This document shows positions 57,172 through 64,000 of a stretch of DNA of 64,000 bases, one piece after another; within the stretch, counting starts at the first letter, position 1, and each line of letters starts with the position of its first letter. The position numbers and the translations under genes are program-made. The DNA lies in NCBI GenBank assembly GCA_000310025.1, contig FN649735.1, positions 3,617,146 to 3,681,145 of the forward strand. The letters run 5' to 3'. Source of the DNA: Ectocarpus siliculosus (Eukaryota; Sar; Phaeophyceae; Ectocarpales; Ectocarpaceae). The notes under the pieces are model-generated. The model was not told where the DNA came from, did not search any database, and saw only the letters and a list, made by a program, of their open reading frames with translations.

Positions 57172-59829
57172 GTGCGATTATTTTGCTGTTCTTGAATGGT
57201 TGGAGGGCTAATTTCTGATCATTTCGTCGCCACCGCGAGTGCAGGGTTTGTGTGCAGCACATGAATGTTGGATCCGCGAATGAGCGATCTTTCTCAACCC
57301 TGTGCATGATACGATCTTAGTTTTCGTGAAAGGTTTAAGAACTACTATTGTATGTAGATTCCGGAACGATTAGTCTACTACACTGCTCGCGAACCGTTCC
57401 CAGGAACGTTCTCAGGAAAAGTCCCAAGGTGAGATTGGACTGTTCCGGGGACGGTTCCAGCGTAATGGTTGACTTCTTTGTTAGGATGATCCGAACTGGG
57501 GGTAGCTTGTCGCAAGACGTGTGTTGAATAGGGTGTCGGCAACTCGGCGAACTCGCGCCAAGGAGGAAAGACGTGTTGGGTTTGTTGTATAGACTTCTTC
57601 TTCACATGAAAACATGGACTCACATGAACACATGAACACATGAACTGCACGCACGCGTGCACGCACCACCATGAGGGGGCGACGCAGTATACAACAGGGG
57701 TACCTTGCACACCCTGGAAATACGTTCCACGTACCACACAATCCTACAACCACTTGGGATTGCTACAAGTACATCTATCATTCTTGTAGCACGGTAATTT
57801 CCGGAGTTCTTATGAGTTTCGTCGGTTGGCTGCTGCTACCAAGCCCGCTACACCGGAGCTTCCTCTGTGTTGCTACATAATATGCTATATCGAAGTGTTC
57901 TGCTGTCTGCTGGTGGCCAGCAACCCCTACAAGTACCCTTCCTACTCTGTGCTTCCATCTCTGTCTAGCTGTTGTGTCGATGCGACCGTTATTGCTGCAC
58001 CAACGCTAGGCAGAAACAACGCCACCGTCACCTCCTTAGTGAATGAGCTTCCCATCAGGTTCCAAGAAAACAATTATTAAAATTTCAGGCTCCACCTGAC
58101 CACCGCTCGCACCAACGTAACCCTGACCCGTGTCGTGAAGGTTGTTGGAGGAAGGGATTTTGTTTTTTGTGGTGAACGTACATTATTTTCGGATACGGGT
58201 GCAACTTTCGAAAACCATGTGCACCGGAAGTTGGCGCCGATGCTAGCTGGTGGGAGGCTTGTTTGCGGACGTTTTGGGAACGCTTCTTCCGTGACCAACT
58301 TCCGTGAGATGCCATGAAGTTCGGTGGAAGGCTTCCCTAGAGCTCAAATGGAAGCTTTCACAACTTGCATTAGCCACACAATCGAAGCTTCTATCGTAGT
58401 CGAAACAATAGTGCAGCGGAATAACGGGCCCTACTCTTGTCGCAAATAAAAAGCCTTCCGTATTGCTATCTGGTATGTCTGTGGTGAACACTGGTGACGA
58501 AGTATTGAGGTAAGATGTGCACCCTCAAAATGGACGTGCACCGATTTTATGGGAGGGACGCGGCGTGTACGGTCGACAGTCTGAAGACAATCGGTGGCAC
58601 CACGACTCAAGCGCGGCGCCGAACAGCTCTCTCTTCGCGATCGGCGCACATCACGGATGCTATGAAACTTGCATCATTGGTTGGAAAACTACCGTGCGCT
58701 GCTCCGGCGGGCGGATTTAGAATTTTTCTTGGCTTCCACGGGGTGTATGGTAGGTGGTATGAATTGCATGACGGACGAATGTGGTGATGCGTTGCCTTTT
58801 CGTGGCCCACTACCACCGTAGGTGACATAAGATAGCACACCCCCTGGACCGATTTCCAACGCTCGATTTCTCCCAAGCAGAAATATTGGTGGTGCCGAAG
58901 ATGGGCGGCGTTGGAACCGTCTTGTCGAGAGCGTTCCGAAAACGTACCGTTTCACCTATGCATCTTCTTCGTCGTGGAGAAGTCGAGATTTGAAAATCTG
59001 TCCAGGGAGCGCGATATCTTCCGTCATGCCACCTATATTCCCACCACCTCGGCAACGATATCGTTCAAGGGCTGCCGGACTCGGCTCAACGTGGCCAGGG
59101 GTATACTTTGTCCACACAACCCACAAGCTTTGCTCTACACCCGAAGGAAGAGCATAGTCAACAGAATTCCGCGCTTGAAAGCTTTGGATTATTGCCGTTC
59201 GCGGACAGTGAATAACATCTTCACGACCACCCCTTCCTTTCCTCCCCCTCTGTGTCGGGATACGTCCGATGTTTTCGGCAGACGTGGAAATCTCGGATCA
59301 GGAACGCGGCCTGGCAGTTTTGGGCTGGGGGGCCTCCTCTGGGGGCTTAAAAAAAACAACAGTCCACTATTCTCCGCGGCGTCGGAAGCCTAACGCGAAC
59401 GTTTAGGCTCGACAGACGCCGTGCCTGAGAAGCATGTTAAAAGGGGGTACGGAATACGCATATGTTTGCTGTAAGGCACAGGGGGCGGGTCGATCCCCGC
59501 TGCGCCGTGGCGCGGGTGCCGTGATGACTTGGTGGAAAAAGGCACGAAATGTGATAGAATTGAAGCGGCAAAGAACCACTCGCACCCCCCCAGCAACTGA
59601 TATATACCGGCTGCAAACTCCGTAGAAGCGTGTCTAGTATCCATACCATTTTATGCCATTTGAGCGGATGTTCAATGGTATGGTCTTGCAGGTCGGATGT
59701 TAGACTTTGTTCAGTTCATGTTGTATAGCCATTGCTTGCCGAGCGGGGGCGACGAGCTACGTTTGTTGATACGTCTCGTTTGCCCCATGTGTTGCCAGCG
59801 ACGGCTGCTTGTCGTCTGGCTGGGGCTCT

Positions 59830-59830
59830 C

Positions 59831-59880
<50 letters not shown>
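59830..59880. repeat. (TTG)17 microsatellite
   Basis: About 17 uninterrupted TTG triplets, directly followed by a family-2 dispersed repeat. Confidence 0.9.
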
Positions 59881-59889
59881 TGCTATGTT

Positions 59890-60015
59890 GATTGTTTTTT
59901 CGAAGTGTATACTGGTAGTTTGGGTAGTTGGCCTGTGACCACGGAAAGGCATCCGCGTCAGGGGGGCCGGTACGGATGTTAAAAGGTACTGAGCAGTACT
60001 CAGAACGGCGTTCAT
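59890..60015 (+). repeat. Dispersed repeat family 2, copy 2
   Basis: TTTTTTCGAAGTGTATAC, GGGTAGTTGGCCTGTGACCA, CGCGTCAGG, AAAGGTACTGAGCAG and CAGAACGG, in the same order as 22290-22405. Confidence 0.75.
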
Positions 60016-60395
60016 GTAAACATTAACGGATCATACCGTAACTGCACAACAACAAAACATTGTTGTTGTTGACGACATGAGCAGAAAACAGAGAGTGTGA
60101 AGAGCTCCGTGGGTCACCCTTCCAGGTTTCTTTTTTTCGGTTGACGGCCAAACCGTGAAGAACCTGGGAACCGTTTGGCCAGACGAAAACCGGTGCAGAA
60201 TCGTTCTGGAAACCGCAGTGTTCTGGTGGGTTTTCTTCAGAATGTCTTTTGAGATTCTTTCTTGAAGGGTATATTCGAGTTTGAGGGAGCTTCTCTTTGT
60301 GCGGATGGAGCCGTTTTCCAGGTTGGTTCGTCTCTCGGTTTGCGTTGTAACTTGCTATTTCGTTGGTGATTCCTGATTCCACGTGCCAGAAGTGT

Positions 60396-60612
60396 GCACC
60401 CTTTTTTGGGTTGTTCAAGCGTGTACCCTTTTTGGGTGTGTGCCTTTTTTGGGTAGCTGGAGTGTGTACCCTTTTTTCGGAAGTTGAAGTGTATACCCTT
60501 TTTGGGGTTGTTGAAGTGTGTACCCTTTTTGGGGTTGTTGAAGTGTGTGTCTTTTTGGGGTAGCTGGAGTGTGTACCCTTTTTTCGGAAGTTGAAGTGTG
60601 TGCCCTTTTTGC
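60396..60612 (+). repeat. ~33-nt minisatellite
   Basis: About seven imperfect units of the type GAAGTGTGTACCCTTTTTTG followed by GGTTGTT or GGTAGCTG. Units resemble the left block of family-2 repeats (GAAGTGTGTAC then GGGTAGTTG), and the array runs straight into family-2 copy 3, suggesting local expansion of part of that element. Confidence 0.8.
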
Positions 60613-60705
60613 GGTAGTTGGGTGTGTGACCACGGACTGCGTCCGCGTCGTTGGGTCGGAAGGGATGTGTGGAGGGACTGAGCAGAGACCGGAACGGTTT
60701 GTTAA
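60600..60705 (+). repeat. Dispersed repeat family 2, copy 3
   Basis: GTAGTTGGGTGTGTGACCAC, GCGTCCGCGTCG, GGGACTGAGCAGAGACC and GGAACGGTTT match the other two copies in order. Confidence 0.7.
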
Positions 60706-61367
60706 TGTTTGGACAAACAACATTACATGAATGTACGCGTACTCACTTCGTGCGTAGTGAAGCCCGTGCAGTCCTTGCAGTCCTCGACGAACGCAAACAG
60801 TGGTTTGTCATCGCCACGGAGACGTTTTGGGGCCGTCCCCTGATACAATGGAGTATAATATTGTTTCAACCGCATAATGTGCGCTGTTGAATCTCTTTCC
60901 CTGATTTTCACTCAAATCGAAACATTGTCCAAAGATACGTGCAACTGGTGATCCATGTCATTCCTCTATCTGGTCGAAGGAAATGAAAAAGCAATGACTT
61001 TTTGTGCGGCACTTTTCATACAGTGTTCACAATCTCTCGAAAACTACCTGTGAAATCGTTCTGCCAATGAACAGCAGTTCCGGCACCTGCAGCACTCCCG
61101 TGCACACCCAAATCCTGCAAGGTGGAATTCATTCACTCATTCCGATGAGCTGTGGCCTGCTTGGCCATGTCTACACTGAATTCCAGGCGCGGCACAGAAA
61201 AGTCCGATCTTCCAAGATACTCCTGCAAACCAATTCAACGCACAACGACATGCTTGGGCGCCTGCCACCTTTCCTTTATAGCTTACGGGCTCGACTCTTG
61301 ACCTGCAATCCAAAAATATCATTCATGAAGAACACGCAAAGATAGGTATCCGCATACCGTTCCCAAA

Positions 61368-61482
61368 GATGCTTGAAAACAACCAACTCCGGTCACCAAG
61401 CTGAGCATGTTAACATCGAGACACACGCAACTCAGCCCGAGAGATGCTGGAAAACAACCAAGTTCGGTCGCAAGCTGAACCG
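61368..61482 (+). repeat. Imperfect 40-bp direct repeat at gypsy 5' junction
   Basis: AGATGCTTGAAAACAACCAA (61370) and AGATGCTGGAAAACAACCAA (61442), each followed by a (C/G)T(C/T)CGGTC and CAAGCTGA block, 72 bp apart. The second copy abuts the first in-frame codons of the gypsy fragment. Confidence 0.7.
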
Positions 61483-64000
61483 TTCCAGATTGGGATGCCG
61501 TTACGGACGGCTCGCGACCTTTTCGCCTCTACTGTGATGCTAGTCGCGATGGGTTCGGCGGGACTCTCGAACAAGAACAGCCGGATGGCTCCATCCGGCC
61601 CATCGTTTTCATCAGCCGAGCTACTTTGGACTCCGAACGTCATTGGACTCCCCTCGACCTCGAGGCGGGTAGCATCGTATGGTGCATCAAACGACTTCGC
61701 GGTTATTTATGGGGCACGAAATTTCGCATTTTTACCGACCACAAATCTCTTGAGCATTTTGCCAAGGTGGGGGAGAACAATGCCCGCGTTCAGCGTTGGC
61801 TCGAATGTCTTACCGCCTACCATTACACTCTCGAGTACCGCAAGGGTTCCGCAAATGGCAACGCTGATTTCCTCTCTCGCCTTCCGATCGATACGGCGGA
61901 ATGTGACCGATCTGGTCGCAGCCGCTTGACACCGGATGACGATGAGGAGAGCGTATTCTTCATCCGTTCTTGTGGCCTTACGCCTTCTGGCCATCGCGCC
62001 GTGGGTGTTGGCTTGGGTGGGCTCGTCCCCACTTCCCCGACTTCGGTCTTGGGTGGGCTGGCCCCCTCTGCAGATGATTTCGTCGACTTCCGTCGGCATG
62101 GTCCACGTCTCTCGCCGTCAGGCCTTTCGTCTCCGCCTGGCATCTGGAACATCGCACCCTGGCCGTCCAACAACCCCCGCGGGTTGTCTCCTTCGCTACG
62201 ACGCCTGTGTGGCAGGACCCTCGATTGGTCTAGCTCCTTACATTCTTCGGTGGAGGGCATTTTGGCTCTCGAGCCCGAGTCTTCGCCGGCCGTCTCGCCG
62301 ACTGCCGCATCACGACGGACTCTCGACCCTACTCAACTGATTTCCACGCGAACTCGCCGTCGCACGGCGGTTGTGGCAGGCACGCCCCTCCCGCCCGTGG
62401 ATTATGGTTTCTCCGAGGACCCGCCTGCTCCTACTCGGATTTCCGCTTCGCCCCGATCGTTTCGACGTTCCCCGCCCGCACAATCAGCATCGACTACGCC
62501 CCCCGTTTTGACCAGGTTGGTTTCGACTCCTGGTGCTGACACTTCGATCCCAAACCTTCATACGCCTCTGGCTCGTGGAAGGGATCTTGCGTCTTCGACG
62601 CATCCTGCAACTTCGGTTGCTCCTGCCCAGCAGTCTTCTGCTGCCCCCGATTCTTCGGAATCTTCGATGCGTTCGGTTTCGACCATTCGTACGCCTTCGT
62701 CTTCGGTTTCCGCTGCTACTCTGCCTTCGGGTGGATTGCAGCCGGAGCCTCAGGAATCGGCTCCCTCTTCTATCGAGGCGGCTTTACATTCCTCGGCAGA
62801 TTTAGCCTTCCGGGCGTCTGTCGAACGTTTCTCGCATGCTGATTGGGCTCGCGAGCAACGTAACGAACCTGTTTGTGATGCAGCTATTCGTTTCATCCTT
62901 CTGGGTCGGCCTTCGGCTCTCCCTTCGGATTTCCTGGATCATCTTCCGTCCGCTCGTCGACCTCCTCTGTCGGAGATTCGTGACCTGTCTAACAAAGGCC
63001 GGTTACAGGTTGACGATGATGGTTTGGTCTTGCTTGCTCGCAAGCAAACAGCGCCCCCGTCGTCTACGACCACACGTCCTGGCGGGCGTGCTGCTCGCCT
63101 TCTCAACGACGAACCCATTCGGATTCATGTTCCCATGCTCATGCGTCCGTGGATCATGCAAGCCTGTCACGCTGATGCATCCTGCCACCTCGGTGCCGCT
63201 CGCACGCTTAGCATGCTGGAACGTTTTTTTTGGTGGGTTGGCATGAGTGTTTGCACGAAGTGGTGGGTAAGGCATTGTTTGCGATGCCAAGCTCGCAAGT
63301 CATCTCGTCAAACGCCTCGATGGCCTACTTTGTGCCTTCCGCTGCCTTCGGGCCCTGGTGTGTCGGTGAGCGTCGATTACTTCGGTCCCCTCCCGTTGAC
63401 ACCGCGCGGAAACACATATATTCTGCTTTTCACTGATCTTTTCAGCCGCCGTGCTGACATGTACGCGGTTACGGCTGCGGAATTCAACGCCGAAGGCACC
63501 GCTGACGTACTTGTCAATCGGTATATCCCTTTATGGGGTTGCCCTTTGAGTCTCTTGTCTGATAATGGCTCTCAGGTTTGTTCTAAACTGTCGCAGGCTG
63601 TATACGCCCGTTTGGCTATCCGCAAAGTGGCTACCAGCTCTTACCATCCCAACGGCAATGGGGGTGTGGAGCGCGTAAATCACACTTTGGCTCAGATGTT
63701 GGCTATGGTCGTCCATGAGAGGCAAGATGATTGGGACATTCATCTGCCGCACATTGAGTTCGCCTACAACAATTCGGTTAGTGCCGCTACTGGTTTGGCG
63801 CCCAACGAGGTGCATATGAACCGCCTGCCACGCATGCCGATGACGGTTTTTGAGCATCCATATGCTCGGGGCCACCAAAGCTTGCATCGCGATCAACTTG
63901 AGTATTGCGATCTTGCTGCTGATCGCCAACGTCGTTCTTGCGATTTAGTTCGTGAACAGCACAACCTATCCGTTTCGCGGATTGAGCGGCGTAACTCCGC
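61479..64000 (+). CDS. pol: Ty3/gypsy Pol fragment: RNase H, linker, integrase
   Basis: An 840-codon frame, bounded upstream by TGA at 61476, with no stop before the right edge. It begins in the RT-RNase H connection (V-P-D-W-D-A-V), then RNase H (FRLYCDASRDGFGG, FTDHKSLEHF, YTLEYRKGSANGNADFLSRL). A ~310-residue Ser/Pro/Thr/Arg-rich linker follows (61890-62810). The pre-integrase segment WAREQRNEPVCDAAIRFIL leads to the H-H-C-C zinc finger (CHADASCHLGAARTL...CLRCQARK) and the DDE core (SVDYFGPL, LLSDNGSQV, NGGVERVNH). Gag, protease and most of RT are absent upstream, so the left end is truncated, rearranged or misassembled. RNase H degrades the RNA of the hybrid and integrase inserts the cDNA. 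No LTR is visible. Confidence 0.92.
61479..64000 (+). mobile_element. 5'-truncated Ty3/gypsy retrotransposon, continuing rightwards
   Basis: Defined by the RNase H-integrase frame. No 5' LTR, gag, protease or RT palm is recognisable to the left; the right end lies outside the window. The uninterrupted frame suggests the visible part decayed little. Confidence 0.85.

Larger units (their letters stand above)
57172..61367. other. Unassigned region with repeats
   Basis: 4.2 kb with no gene I can support. It contains a (TTG)n tract, two family-2 repeats and a minisatellite (listed separately); the rest has only short unsupported frames. Confidence 0.4.

Noticed and set aside
59697-59938. Poly-Val/poly-Cys ORFs
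   Set aside because: Frames of the (TTG)n microsatellite with no conserved neighbours.
60396-60612. CRISPR-like array
   Set aside because: Units are contiguous and imperfect with no unique spacers, in a eukaryotic context; it is a minisatellite.
61444-62340. Plus and minus ORFs of 95-161 aa over the gypsy fragment
   Set aside because: They are out of frame with the RNase H-integrase frame, which has clear catalytic motifs and no stop to the window edge.

Overview
The window looks like nuclear DNA of an intron-rich photosynthetic eukaryote, most likely a stramenopile and plausibly a brown alga. This is inference. The reasons are many short exons separated by introns of roughly 0.2-1.8 kb, a plastid-type bipartite presequence ending in a Ser-Ser-Ala-Trp motif, both Ty1/copia and Ty3/gypsy elements, and host genes that strictly alternate strands (minus, plus, minus, plus). 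Nothing bacterial was seen: no operons, CRISPR arrays or bacterial insertion sequences. I rebuilt exon chains by hand from open frames, splice sites and phase continuity; none is confirmed by transcripts.

Layout. (1) Positions 856-8901, minus: 5' part of a HELLS/DDM1-like SNF2 ATPase that runs off the left edge; most of its introns carry their own tandem repeat. (2) 9320-14064, plus: a complete 11-exon, 371-aa NAD(P)-binding atypical short-chain dehydrogenase with a plastid presequence, divergent from gene 1 across 418 bp. (3) 16389-33678, minus: a ~33-exon, ~1,680-aa chromatin remodeller with two chromodomains, a SNF2 ATPase closest to the CHD6-9/Kismet group, and a C-terminal PHD plus extended PHD. 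An N-terminal exon and its intron are tandemly triplicated. (4) 37170-44265: a full-length copia element with two 325-bp LTRs that read as identical, a perfect 5-bp target duplication, a gag ORF and a pol frame interrupted only by UAG-CAA-CUA between integrase and reverse transcriptase. (5) 45129-54812, plus: TAF6, a TFIID/SAGA histone-fold subunit, in at least 11 exons; a 100-N assembly gap lies in one intron. (6) 54813-61478: mostly unassigned, with minisatellites and a dispersed repeat family. (7) 61479-64000, plus: the RNase H-integrase part of a Ty3/gypsy polyprotein, open through the right edge.

Three of the four host genes (HELLS/DDM1-like, CHD, TAF6) act on chromatin or transcription initiation, and the copia element sits between the divergent CHD and TAF6 genes. 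The observations most worth checking are the readthrough-type stop in the young copia pol frame, the C-terminal PHD-extended PHD on a CHD remodeller, the triplicated exon, and the multiplied splice-acceptor modules in the HELLS-like gene.
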